NCBI GenBank assembly: GCA_902609675.1
Contig: CACLST010000008.1
Coordinates: 1 to 41,695, forward strand
Length of the DNA: 41,695 nucleotides
Origin: an uncultured Pelagibacteraceae bacterium
GTDB lineage: Bacteria; Pseudomonadota; Alphaproteobacteria; Pelagibacterales; Pelagibacteraceae
Direction: 5' to 3'
Part shown: positions 32,511 through 41,122 of the stretch, piece after piece
Layout: every line of letters starts with the position of its first letter
Position numbering within the stretch: position 1 is the stretch's first letter
The notes under the pieces: model-generated
The model's input: only the letters and a program-made list of their open reading frames with translations
Told to the model about the DNA's origin: nothing
The model's database searches: none
Translations under genes and position numbers: made by a program

Positions 32511-33497
32511 ATGACAAGTCAAAACATACCAAATAAAATTTTGAATTGGTACGATAATAATAAAAGAGACCTTCCTTGGCGAAAAAAAGTCTCTAGAACT
32601 CAAAAAGAATATTTTACGCTAGTCAGTGAATTTATGTTGCAGCAAACACAAGTGAAGACTGTAATACCATATTTTGAAAATTTTATTTCTAAAATCCCAG
32701 ATTTAAAAAGTTTATCAAGAGTTAGAGATGCTAAATTGATGAAATGTTGGGAAGGATTAGGGTATTATTCAAGAGCCAGAAATCTAAAAAAATCAGCAAA
32801 ACAAATTATAAATGAATTTAAGGGCCAGCTTCCAAAAAATGAGGACGATTTAAAATCACTACCTGGAATAGGGGATTATACATCTAATGCTATTATGGCA
32901 ATTGCATTCAATAAAAAAATAATTCCTTTAGATGGAAATGTTGAAAGAATTTTAAAAAGGATATTTTATTTAAAAAAAGAAAAAGAAATTTCTAAAGAAA
33001 ATTTACACCAAAAAAAAATTTTTTTCGGAGAAACAATTAGAGCTAGTGATTATGCTCAAGCTATAATGGAAATAGGTGCATTAATCTGTAAACCATCTAA
33101 TCCACTTTGTGATCAATGTCCTATCTCAACAAATTGCAAATCCTTTAAAAAAAATGACTTTGAAATAATTAAAATAAATAAATTTAATAAACAAAAGTTT
33201 TTTGAAGCAAATATTTTTCAAAATAAGCAGAATAATTACTATCTTTTAAAAAACAGAAAATTTAACTTTTTAAAAGATATGCCTATATTCCCCATGAATG
33301 AGATACCTAAGACAAAATTTAAAAATCATTTAGGCAAAAGGATCAATATAAAAATGTCAAATATGGATATGAAAATTGCAATTAATATGAAAAATAATTT
33401 ACCAGAAAAGAGCGATGGATTTTTTATTAATGTTAAAGATTTAAACAATTGGACTTTACCTGCGTTTACAAAGAAAATACTTAATACTATCAAATAA
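32511..33497 (+). CDS. mutY: A/G-specific adenine DNA glycosylase
   Basis: MutY removes adenine opposite 8-oxoguanine. From ATG 32511 the protein has 328 residues. Catalytic E40 lies in SEFMLQQTQV, the helix-hairpin-helix is LPGIGDYTSNAI (118-129) and catalytic D141 is in PLDGNVERI. The [4Fe-4S] ligands are C193, C200, C203 and C209. An in-frame ATG at 32466 would add 15 residues and is less likely, because MTSQNIPNKILNWYD aligns with the normal N-terminus. The C-terminal NUDT1-like domain is short and diverged. Confidence 0.93.
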   Translation: MTSQNIPNKILNWYDNNKRDLPWRKKVSRTQKEYFTLVSEFMLQQTQVKTVIPYFENFISKIPDLKSLSRVRDAKLMKCWEGLGYYSRARNLKKSAKQIINEFKGQLPKNEDDLKSLPGIGDYTSNAIMAIAFNKKIIPLDGNVERILKRIFYLKKEKEISKENLHQKKIFFGETIRASDYAQAIMEIGALICKPSNPLCDQCPISTNCKSFKKNDFEIIKINKFNKQKFFEANIFQNKQNNYYLLKNRKFNFLKDMPIFPMNEIPKTKFKNHLGKRINIKMSNMDMKIAINMKNNLPEKSDGFFINVKDLNNWTLPAFTKKILNTIK

Positions 33498-33501
33498 ATT
33501 A

Positions 33502-34632
33502 ATGAAAAAAATTGCGATTATTGGTGGAGGGATATCAGGCTTATATTTTGCAAATCTTTTAAATAATGAAAAAGATTTTGAATATAAGATATTTGAAAAA
33601 AAAGATAATTATAATTTCCTTGAAGGTTATGGAATTCAATTATCAGTAAATAGTATAAAATTATTAAATAGTATAGGATTTAAAAATCTACCTGCATCTG
33701 AAGTTAGCTTTCCGTCAAAAGTGAATTTCATACAAGCAAATAATTCCAAAAAAATTTGCGATATAGACCTTACACAATTTAATGATTCATTAAATCGATA
33801 CACTACCTTAAAAAGATCAACATTATTAAAATTCTTATTTCAAAACATCCCACAAGAAAAAATAAAATTTAATTCAAATATAACAAAAGTAGATAATTCT
33901 AATGGCATCAGAATTTCTTTTGGAGATAATAAAAATGAAGAATTCGATTACTTAATTATTTCGGACGGTATTTTTTCAAAAACGAGGTCACTAATTTTTA
34001 ATGAAAGCATATATCCAAAATATAATCTTAATGTTGCACTGCGAGGTAAATTAAATGGTGATTATGGTAGTGATATTTCAATATACATGGGATCAAATAG
34101 TCACTATGTGATCTACCCAGTAAATCAAAATAATGAATACAATTTTGTAGCTATTATAAAAAAAAAATTATCCTCAGATGAATTGCAAAATCATGATTTA
34201 TTCAAATCTGAAGAATTTTTAGCATCGTTAGTATCAGGTTTACAAAAAACGACGCAAATAAGCTCAAAAAATTTAAGTGAATTGAAATCATTTCCTATTC
34301 ACGTTAGCAGCGAATTTCCAAGTCTAAATAAAAAAAATATATTTTTGTCAGGCGATGCTTTATTTACATTCCCTCCATCATTTGCTCAAGGAGCTTCCCA
34401 AAGTATTGAAACTGCAAACGATATATTTAAAAGTATTTTTAGTGGTACAAATAAATTCTATCAAGAAAGGATTCGTAGTATTTCTTCTATAAATAATAAA
34501 TCAAAATTAAACCATTTTACATTTCACTTATCAAATCCCATCAATATTTTTATTAGAAATAAAATTTTGAAATATCTCTCAAAAAATAAAAAATTTCTTG
34601 AAAATTATTTGGGTAAAATTTACAAAGCTTAA
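33502..34632 (+). CDS. FAD-dependent monooxygenase (UbiH/PHBH-like)
   Basis: A 376-residue class A flavoprotein. FAD binding is indicated by GGGISGLYFANLL (8-20), an arginine in the FxTxKRSTLL segment, and GDALFTFPPSFAQGASQSIE (near 283), the GD motif that contacts the flavin ribityl. This family hydroxylates aromatic rings, ubiquinone intermediates or similar compounds; the substrate here is unknown. It follows mutY by 4 bp and overlaps the convergent ccrM by 4 bases. A ubiquinone role is possible but unsupported by its neighbours. Confidence 0.82.
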   Translation: MKKIAIIGGGISGLYFANLLNNEKDFEYKIFEKKDNYNFLEGYGIQLSVNSIKLLNSIGFKNLPASEVSFPSKVNFIQANNSKKICDIDLTQFNDSLNRYTTLKRSTLLKFLFQNIPQEKIKFNSNITKVDNSNGIRISFGDNKNEEFDYLIISDGIFSKTRSLIFNESIYPKYNLNVALRGKLNGDYGSDISIYMGSNSHYVIYPVNQNNEYNFVAIIKKKLSSDELQNHDLFKSEEFLASLVSGLQKTTQISSKNLSELKSFPIHVSSEFPSLNKKNIFLSGDALFTFPPSFAQGASQSIETANDIFKSIFSGTNKFYQERIRSISSINNKSKLNHFTFHLSNPINIFIRNKILKYLSKNKKFLENYLGKIYKA

Positions 34633-35702
34633 TTTGCAGGCCTTAATCTTTGTCTCAAATCATCAATTGGCTTTAAAGAATTTCCAGATTTATAATGCCA
34701 AAATGTCCATCCGTTACAACTTTCTGCACCAATAATTTTTGCTGCAACTTTATGGATTGAACCCTCTGATTGTTGATATTTGATACTTCCATCCACCATA
34801 ATTTTAGCATTTACTTTTTTCTTTTGATCATAAATTTCTGTTCCAGGTTTAATTAAGCCCATTTCAACTAATGATCCAAAAGGAATTCTTGGTTTTGATC
34901 TATTATTTTGAAGTGTATCTAGATATTCATCTTTTATAATATCTGTATTGTTTAATCTTTTTCTTGTAGCATCAAAATAATTTTTTTCCTTTTCAATTCC
35001 AAAATATTTTCTACCTAATTTTTTAGAAACAACAGCCGTTGTACCTGATCCTAAAAATGGATCTAAAATAAAATCATTTTTATTTGATGAGGCTAATATT
35101 ATTCTATGGAGTAACGCTTCTGGTTTTTGAGTAGAATGGACTTTTTTTCCATTGTTTTTTAACCTTTCTTTGCCATTACAGATTGGAAGGTTCCATGTAG
35201 ATCTCATTTGGAGATCATCATTCAAGCATTTTAATGATTGATAATTGAAAGTGTATTTCGACCCCTCACTTTTTGATGCCCAAATAAGTGTTTCATGTGC
35301 GTTAGTAAACCTTGTTCCCCTAAAATTTGGCATTGGATTATTTTTATTCCAAATTACATCGTTTAGTATCCAAAAACCTAAATCTTGGATTGTAGCACCT
35401 ACTCTAAAAATATTGTGATAACTACCTATTACCCAAATCGATCCATTCTTTTTTAAAATTCTCTTACATTCTTTTAACCAATCAAAAGTAAATTCATCAT
35501 AACTTTTAAAACTTTCAAATTGATCCCATTTATCGTCTACAGCATCTACTTTAGATGTATCCGGTCTACTTAATTCTTTTTTTAATTGAAGGTTGTAAGG
35601 GGGATCAGCAAAAATAAGATCAAAAGTTTCATCAGGAATTTTTTTTAATTCCTCTAAACTATCTCCATTAATAATTTTGTTTTTTAAAGTCTGATTACTC
35701 AT
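34629..35702 (-). CDS. ccrM: CcrM-type adenine DNA methyltransferase (GANTC)
   Basis: CcrM methylates adenine in GANTC and marks replication state in alphaproteobacteria. The 357-residue beta-class enzyme has DPPY (33-36) followed by the target recognition region, then DPFLGSGTT (214-222) for SAM binding. A C-terminal domain of about 85 residues (IPFGSLVEMGLI onward, with NGWTFWHYK) is typical of CcrM and absent from simple HinfI-type enzymes. Specificity is inferred from this architecture. Four GANTC sites lie within the 94 bp upstream of its start. Confidence 0.92.
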   Translation of the reverse strand: MSNQTLKNKIINGDSLEELKKIPDETFDLIFADPPYNLQLKKELSRPDTSKVDAVDDKWDQFESFKSYDEFTFDWLKECKRILKKNGSIWVIGSYHNIFRVGATIQDLGFWILNDVIWNKNNPMPNFRGTRFTNAHETLIWASKSEGSKYTFNYQSLKCLNDDLQMRSTWNLPICNGKERLKNNGKKVHSTQKPEALLHRIILASSNKNDFILDPFLGSGTTAVVSKKLGRKYFGIEKEKNYFDATRKRLNNTDIIKDEYLDTLQNNRSKPRIPFGSLVEMGLIKPGTEIYDQKKKVNAKIMVDGSIKYQQSEGSIHKVAAKIIGAESCNGWTFWHYKSGNSLKPIDDLRQRLRPAN

Positions 35703-35719
35703 TTTTTAATTATTAATTA

Positions 35720-35796
35720 GACTCCAGAGTAGAGTCTTCGTCAACCTGAGATTGAATTATTTTGAGTCTACTTGTTACTATTTTTTTCTGTGACTC
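35720..35796 (-). promoter_or_regulatory. Cluster of four GANTC sites upstream of ccrM
   Basis: GACTC at 35720-35724, GAGTC at 35732-35736, GAGTC at 35764-35768 and GACTC at 35792-35796. They lie about 18, 30, 62 and 90 bp before the ccrM start; the last is inside the 3' end of rnhB. At the base composition seen here about one site per 350-400 bp would be expected by chance. Methylation by CcrM itself could therefore feed back on its own promoter. Confidence 0.65.
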
Positions 35797-36356
35797 AATA
35801 TGTTGTGTATTGGATTGAATGTTTTTCGATGAAATCTAGTTACTCCATATTTTCTAATAGCATTAATGTGATCTCTAGTTCCATAACCAGCATTTAAATC
35901 CCATTTATATTTTTTAAAACCTTCTGACATTTTGAGCATCAGTTTATCCCTTGTAACTTTTGCAATTATTGATGCTGCTGATATTTCTTTAATTTTTTGG
36001 TCTCCTTTAATTATTGTTTTAATAAGATAATTACTTAATTCTGGCGATTTATTCCCGTCAATAAGTACTAAATTAGGTTTAACTTTTAGTTTTTTTATAG
36101 CTCTCTTCATGGCTAATAGACTAGCACTTAAAATATTTAGTTTTTCTATTTCCTTAACTGAGGCAGATCCTATTGCCCAAGTAGAATTTTTTTTTATAAA
36201 TTTTGCTAATTTTTCTCTCTCAATCTTAGTTAACTTCTTTGAATCTTTGATCTCTTTCTTTCTAATATTTTTTTTAAGAATAACAGCTGCAGCATACACT
36301 GGACCAATTAAACTTCCTCTACCAACTTCATCAACTCCAGCTATAATTTTTCTCAT
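35778..36356 (-). CDS. rnhB: Ribonuclease HII
   Basis: RNase HII cuts at ribonucleotides embedded in DNA. The 192-residue protein has the D9-E10 pair in GVDEVGRG, D100 in VLIDGN, and the ISAASIIAKVTRD helix carrying the last carboxylate. Length is normal. The rnhB-ccrM order is common in alphaproteobacteria. Its ATG shares one base with the stop of the 44-residue gene (TAATG). With rnhA at 19735 both RNase H types are present in the window. Confidence 0.95.
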   Translation of the reverse strand: MRKIIAGVDEVGRGSLIGPVYAAAVILKKNIRKKEIKDSKKLTKIEREKLAKFIKKNSTWAIGSASVKEIEKLNILSASLLAMKRAIKKLKVKPNLVLIDGNKSPELSNYLIKTIIKGDQKIKEISAASIIAKVTRDKLMLKMSEGFKKYKWDLNAGYGTRDHINAIRKYGVTRFHRKTFNPIHNILSHRKK

Positions 36357-36490
36357 TAAGTAATAAAAAAATGATATAAAAGTACTCCAATTATCAAACC
36401 TTTAATAAAAGTAATCCATAATAATCCATAATTTGAAAGATTAAGTTTTTCTCTCCACCAATTTATATATTTTTTATGTATTTTTATCAT
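36356..36490 (-). CDS. 44-residue membrane protein upstream of rnhB
   Basis: A small open frame, ATG at 36490-36488, stop TAA at 36358-36356. The protein starts MIKIHKKYINWWREKLNL and then has one hydrophobic helix (about residues 22-42), ending HFFIT. The basic, Trp-containing front suggests an inner-membrane protein with its N-terminus in the cytoplasm. The stop overlaps the rnhB start (TAATG), and the gene starts 7 bp after the uracil-DNA glycosylase stop, so it fits perfectly in the operon. No family is recognised. Confidence 0.65.
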   Translation of the reverse strand: MIKIHKKYINWWREKLNLSNYGLLWITFIKGLIIGVLLYHFFIT

Positions 36491-36497
36491 CGTAAAA

Positions 36498-37202
36498 TTA
36501 GGATGATATTCTTAATTCATCAATTTTCTTCCTGATTTGTTTTAAATCAGCCCAAGAATATTTTTTTTGTTCAGCTTGCCTTAATAAATATGCTGGGTGA
36601 AATGTGATCATTGTCAAGTATGTTTTATTATGAATAATTAAATCTTTCCAAACACCTCTTTCTTTTGAAATTTTTATCTTAGATCCAAAAAGAGATTCCA
36701 TGGCTGTACTACCCATCAGAATTAAAATTTTTGGATCAATAATTGAAATATGTTTTCGAAGAAAATTCGAATATCTATTAATTTCTGAAGGTTCAGGCTT
36801 TCTGTTATTTGGTGGTCGATAGTTAACTACATTAGTAATATAAATATTATTTCTTTTTATTTGAATAGCCTCTAACATTTTATTCAATAATACCCCAGCG
36901 TCTCCCACAAATGGCTTCCCTTGCTCGTCTTCTTTTTGGCCTGGACCTTCACCGATTATCATAATTTTACTTTCGCAGTTCCCATCAGCAAATACTAGTT
37001 GCGTAGAATTATTCTTCAGTTCACAATTATCTATATTTTCGATTTCATTCTTTAATTCTAAAAGAAGTTTTTTTTTATCTTCTAGCTGTGGTTTAGTTTT
37101 AAGTCTGTTAATTGGCTTATCGTTAAATATATATTCAATTTCATTTGAGTTAAGATTTTCAAGGTTTAATATGTCATTTTGATTTTTGAGATTTAAAGTC
37201 AT
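36498..37202 (-). CDS. Uracil-DNA glycosylase, family 4-like
   Basis: Removes uracil from DNA. From ATG 37202 the protein has 234 residues. Motifs are GEGPGQKEDEQGKPFVG (84-100, the uracil and water pocket), NVVNYRPPNNRKP (124-136) and FHPAYLLRQ (201-209, with H202). Only two Cys exist (C60, C75), so the four-Cys iron-sulfur site of classical family 4 enzymes is missing. A longer frame from 37295 would overlap the divergent TPR gene and is less likely. It starts 10 bp from that gene, head to head. Confidence 0.85.
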   Translation of the reverse strand: MTLNLKNQNDILNLENLNSNEIEYIFNDKPINRLKTKPQLEDKKKLLLELKNEIENIDNCELKNNSTQLVFADGNCESKIMIIGEGPGQKEDEQGKPFVGDAGVLLNKMLEAIQIKRNNIYITNVVNYRPPNNRKPEPSEINRYSNFLRKHISIIDPKILILMGSTAMESLFGSKIKISKERGVWKDLIIHNKTYLTMITFHPAYLLRQAEQKKYSWADLKQIRKKIDELRISS

Positions 37203-37212
37203 AAATTTAAAT

Positions 37213-38886
37213 ATGAAAATTTTATTAGTAATTTTATCATTTTTAGCACTGCAGACCAGTACATATTCAAGTACTTCTGAAGATAATAAATTCAATCAAA
37301 AGTATCTCTCTAATTATTTTTCTGCTTTAGTTTCATCAGGTAATCAAAAAAATGAGGCAGCACTTGATTATTTTAATTCATCTAAATTTCTTATCCAAAA
37401 ACATGATAATTTTTTAAAAAAGTATGTATTTTCACTAGTTTTAAATGGACAAGTTAAAAAAGGAATAGACCAAATAAAAATTTCAAAAAATGATATTAAT
37501 TCAAATACCTTTGAGCTTAACCTTCTCCTTTTAGTTGATAGCTTTAAGAAAAAAGATTTTAAACAAGCCAATAAAAGAATCAAAGAATTTCAAATGGATA
37601 AAGATGATGGAACTTACGAATACGTAATTTACAAAATTTTAAAAGATTTTAATTATCTGTTTATTAAAAAAGAGGCTATTGAAGATAATAAATATGGATC
37701 ATTAAGTTTAATTTCAACTGCTTTTCAGAATTGTTATTTAAACTCACAAAAAACAAATTCATATTTTGAAAGGTTATTAAATAGTTCTGATGGAGATTAT
37801 TCGAGATATATGTATTTTTATTTTTCAAATCTCATTGAGAATAAAGAACTTAAAAAAGTAAATGAAGTATCAAAAAGAATTGAACCTTTAGGAGATAGTA
37901 TATTATTACATCAAATCAAAGATTGGATTGATAATGAAGATTATAAAAAATTTAAAACTCATTTCTCTTGTAAAAATGAAAATGATATTTTGGCTGAGAT
38001 TTTTTATTTGGTATCTAATTTATTTTCCACGCAAAATATTTTTGATCAGTCAAATTTTTATTTAAGAATATCAGAATACTTAAATCCTAAATTTTATTTC
38101 AATCGGACTTTGCTTGCTGAAAATTATTACTTAAATAAGAATAATTACCAAGCTAATAAAATTTTAGAAGATTTCAAAAAAAAAGATAAATTATACTTTT
38201 GGTATAAAACAAAAAAGATTGGGAGAATACTATCTGAAGATAATTCAGAAGAAGAAGCTACAATTTATATTAAGAAGCATTTCAATTCTATAAAGTCTCC
38301 AACTTTAAAAATCCTTTATGACTATGCAAACATTAATAAAGGTTTTGAAAATTATGAAATTGCTATCGAATATTACACCGAATTAATGAAAAAGGTTGAA
38401 AAGAATTCTTATGCACTCTCTCGCATTCTTTACAGAAGAGGTAGCAGCTATGAAAGGATGGGAAATTATGAAAAAGCGGACAAAGACATGTTGGAGAGTT
38501 TAAAAATATATCCAAATGAACCATATACTATGAATTATCTTGCTTATAGTTGGCTAGAGAGAAACCACAAAATAGATGAAGCAATAGAAATGATACAGTC
38601 AGCCTACAAACAAAAAGAGGACGATCCGTATATAACAGATTCTGTTGGTTGGGGATATTATTTGATAGGTGATTATATCAATGCTGAAAAATATTTAAAA
38701 AGAGCCTTGCAGCTTATGCCAGACGATCCAATTGTTAACGATCATTATGGTGATGTTCTTTGGAAACTAAATAAAAAACTACAAGCAAATTATTATTGGC
38801 GGGCTGTTTTAGAGCTTGAGGAAACAGAAGATAAAATGAAATCAAAAATAAAATCTAAGTTATTAGAGGGTTTAAAAAAATCATAA
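37213..38886 (+). CDS. Exported TPR-repeat protein
   Basis: A 557-residue protein with a signal peptide (about 1-20 from ATG 37213; an in-frame ATG at 37186 would bury it). The N-terminal and middle parts are helical and diverged. Clear TPR units occupy about residues 405-540 (for example YERMGNYEKADKDMLESL, TDSVGWGYYLIGDYINAEKY and VNDHYGDVLWKLNKKLQANY). The D-S-x-G-W-x-Y-Y and N-D-H-x-G-D patterns match a TPR family found beside ispE in alphaproteobacteria. Likely periplasmic; partner unknown. It lies 3 bp before ispE. Confidence 0.8.
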   Translation: MKILLVILSFLALQTSTYSSTSEDNKFNQKYLSNYFSALVSSGNQKNEAALDYFNSSKFLIQKHDNFLKKYVFSLVLNGQVKKGIDQIKISKNDINSNTFELNLLLLVDSFKKKDFKQANKRIKEFQMDKDDGTYEYVIYKILKDFNYLFIKKEAIEDNKYGSLSLISTAFQNCYLNSQKTNSYFERLLNSSDGDYSRYMYFYFSNLIENKELKKVNEVSKRIEPLGDSILLHQIKDWIDNEDYKKFKTHFSCKNENDILAEIFYLVSNLFSTQNIFDQSNFYLRISEYLNPKFYFNRTLLAENYYLNKNNYQANKILEDFKKKDKLYFWYKTKKIGRILSEDNSEEEATIYIKKHFNSIKSPTLKILYDYANINKGFENYEIAIEYYTELMKKVEKNSYALSRILYRRGSSYERMGNYEKADKDMLESLKIYPNEPYTMNYLAYSWLERNHKIDEAIEMIQSAYKQKEDDPYITDSVGWGYYLIGDYINAEKYLKRALQLMPDDPIVNDHYGDVLWKLNKKLQANYYWRAVLELEETEDKMKSKIKSKLLEGLKKS

Positions 38887-38889
38887 TTA

Positions 38890-39738
38890 ATGAGATTTGA
38901 AAAGATTAAGTCACATGCAAAAGTTAATTTATCTCTCAACGTGCTAGGAAAACGAAAGTCAAAACTTCATAATTTAGAAACTCTAGTTGCTTTTGTCGAT
39001 TTACATGATCAAATTTTTATAAAAAGAATAAACAATAAAAATCATGTAGTAAGATTTTCAGGACATTTTTCTAATAAAGTACCAAAAGTAAATACTGTTA
39101 GTAATTTGTTAAATATCCTAGATAAAAAAAAAAAATTAAAAAATCATAAATATTCAATTTTAATAAAAAAAAATATTCCTCAAAAAGCTGGACTTGGCGG
39201 AGGCTCTATGAATGCTGCCTCTTTAATAAATTACTTTGAAAAAAAAAATAAAATCAATTTAACATTAAAGGAGAGATACAATTTATGTTCAAAAATAGGG
39301 TCAGATGTAATTTTGGGTATTGATCAAAAAAATTTAATTATTTCTTACAAAAAAAAAACTACAAAAATCAAAAAAAATTTAAAAATGTTCGTTTTAATGG
39401 TTAAACCTAATTTTGGCTGTTCTACAAAAGTTATCTTTAACAGAGTTAGACATTACTCAAAACCACAATTATCAAAATTAAACTCAAAAAATATTGACTT
39501 TAATTTAATGTCAAAATTAAAAAATGATTTAGAAATCATATCTACAAAAAAATATCCTAGACTTCGGAAACTTAGAGATTATTTTTTAAATATTGATAAA
39601 AATTCATATGTAAGAATGTCAGGATCTGGCTCAACAATCGTTGGGTATTTTAAGTCCAAAAAAGCCGCACTAAATGCAAAGAAATTATTAAGAAAAAATT
39701 ATAAAAACTATTGGTGTAATTTATCAAAAACTATATAA
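38890..39738 (+). CDS. ispE: 4-diphosphocytidyl-2-C-methyl-D-erythritol kinase
   Basis: IspE is the ATP-dependent kinase of the MEP isoprenoid pathway. The 282-residue GHMP kinase has the N-terminal SHAKVNLSLNVLGKR (8-22), the ATP loop KAGLGGGSMNAASL (near 100) and the C-terminal glycine-rich motif RMSGSGSTIVG (near 239). Many Lys/Asn codons reflect the AT-rich genome. Together with ispH it supplies precursors for carotenoids, retinal and ubiquinone. Confidence 0.93.
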   Translation: MRFEKIKSHAKVNLSLNVLGKRKSKLHNLETLVAFVDLHDQIFIKRINNKNHVVRFSGHFSNKVPKVNTVSNLLNILDKKKKLKNHKYSILIKKNIPQKAGLGGGSMNAASLINYFEKKNKINLTLKERYNLCSKIGSDVILGIDQKNLIISYKKKTTKIKKNLKMFVLMVKPNFGCSTKVIFNRVRHYSKPQLSKLNSKNIDFNLMSKLKNDLEIISTKKYPRLRKLRDYFLNIDKNSYVRMSGSGSTIVGYFKSKKAALNAKKLLRKNYKNYWCNLSKTI

Positions 39739-39770
39739 AGCTTTTTTTTTGTGATATATGAAATTAATTT

Positions 39771-39844
39771 TGGGGTGTAGCCAAGTGGTAAGGCAGCGGT
39801 TTTTGGTACCGCCATCCTAGGTTCGAATCCTAGCACCCCAGCCA
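39771..39844 (+). tRNA. trnQ: tRNA-Gln (anticodon TTG)
   Basis: A full cloverleaf: acceptor arms TGGGGTG and CACCCCA, anticodon stem GCGGT/ACCGC around the loop TTTTGGT (anticodon TTG at 39803-39805), T stem CTAGG/CCTAG around TTCGAAT, discriminator G and an encoded CCA at 39842-39844. It sits 32 bp after ispE and 3 bp before the CCA-adding enzyme gene. Confidence 0.97.
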
Positions 39845-39847
39845 TTT

Positions 39848-41122
39848 ATGTACAATTTTTTTAGAAAAATATTTAAAACAAACAGAAAACTTACACCGAA
39901 AGATAGCTCTTTTTTAAGCATATACAACAACACTGAAGTTTCAAAACTTTTTGAAGCCATATCAAATTTTAATAATACAAGTGAACTTAGATATGTAGGT
40001 GGATGTGTTAGAAAAGTTTTAAATCAAGAAGATGTGGATGATATTGATTTAGCTGTAAATTTAAATCCAAACCAAGTTAAAGAATGTTTGCAATCAAAAA
40101 ACATTAAATTCTTTGAAACTGGCATAAAACATGGAACTATTACTGCAAATATAGGACAAAAAAATTTTGAGATCACATCATTAAGAGAAGATGTTGATAC
40201 AGATGGAAGACATGCAAACGTTAGATATACAACAGACTGGTTGAAGGATTCATCAAGAAGAGATTTTACCATTAATTCTATTTATGCTGATAAAGAAGGT
40301 AATTTGTTTGATCCAAATGGAGGTGCCAAAGATATAGAAGAGGGAAAGGTAATTTTTATTGGTAATGCAGATAATAGAATTCAAGAAGATTATTTAAGAA
40401 TTTTAAGATATGTGAGATTCTTTATAAATTATAGTAATCACCCCCATAATTCATCAGTAAAAAAATCAATTAAGCAAAACATTGCTGGTGTAGCCAATCT
40501 TTCAAAAGAAAGATTAATGAGCGAATTAAAGAAAATTATTTTATCTAAAAATTTTTTACAATTATCAAAAGATTCTTTTTCATTAGAAATTTTAACAACA
40601 ATTTTTCCTCAGCTTGTTAATCTTAATAATTTAGAAAAAATGAATGACTACTCAAAAAATATATTTAAAAACAAAACATTTATTTTTTTGATTTCCTACT
40701 TAATCATAGATGAAACTGATAATGCAAATTATTTTTTATTTAAGTATAATTTATCAAATGAAGATAAAAAAAGAATAAAGTTTCTTATTGAAAATTATGA
40801 ATTATTCTCTGAAAAAGACCATTTCAATAAAAAAAATCTTCAAAGGATTTTTTATTTTAATAATAAATCTTACGTTATTGATTTAATAGATTTGAAAATT
40901 TTTAACTCTAAAACAGTACCAAAAAAACTAATTCAATTAAAAAAATATTTTGAACAATTTGAAAAACCTATTTTTCCGTTAAAAGCACAGGATTTACTTG
41001 AAAAATACAATTTAAAAGAAGGTAAAGAATTTGGACAAAAAATTAGATTACTAGAGGACTTGTGGTTAAATAACAGCTTTAAATTAAGTAATAAAGAAAT
41101 TGATAATGTATTAAATAATTAA
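39848..41122 (+). CDS. cca: CCA tRNA nucleotidyltransferase / poly(A) polymerase family
   Basis: A 424-residue class II nucleotidyltransferase that adds or repairs the CCA end of tRNAs. The head domain has [10 protein letters not shown] (49-58), the metal motif [35 protein letters not shown] and [15 protein letters not shown]. The C-terminal half is a helical body and tail typical of the family. CCA-adding versus poly(A) activity cannot be fully separated by eye. It begins 3 bp after tRNA-Gln and overlaps the convergent greA by 4 bases. Confidence 0.9.
   Translation: MYNFFRKIFKTNRKLTPKDSSFLSIYNNTEVSKLFEAISNFNNTSELRYVGGCVRKVLNQEDVDDIDLAVNLNPNQVKECLQSKNIKFFETGIKHGTITANIGQKNFEITSLREDVDTDGRHANVRYTTDWLKDSSRRDFTINSIYADKEGNLFDPNGGAKDIEEGKVIFIGNADNRIQEDYLRILRYVRFFINYSNHPHNSSVKKSIKQNIAGVANLSKERLMSELKKIILSKNFLQLSKDSFSLEILTTIFPQLVNLNNLEKMNDYSKNIFKNKTFIFLISYLIIDETDNANYFLFKYNLSNEDKKRIKFLIENYELFSEKDHFNKKNLQRIFYFNNKSYVIDLIDLKIFNSKTVPKKLIQLKKYFEQFEKPIFPLKAQDLLEKYNLKEGKEFGQKIRLLEDLWLNNSFKLSNKEIDNVLNN

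Noticed and set aside
32510-32603. N-terminal extension of the DUF721 protein
   Set aside because: The extra 31 residues are antisense to the MutY N-terminus, which is clearly coding.
37202-37295. N-terminal extension of the uracil-DNA glycosylase
   Set aside because: It would lie antisense to the signal peptide and start region of the TPR protein; ATG 37202 gives a normal N-terminus.
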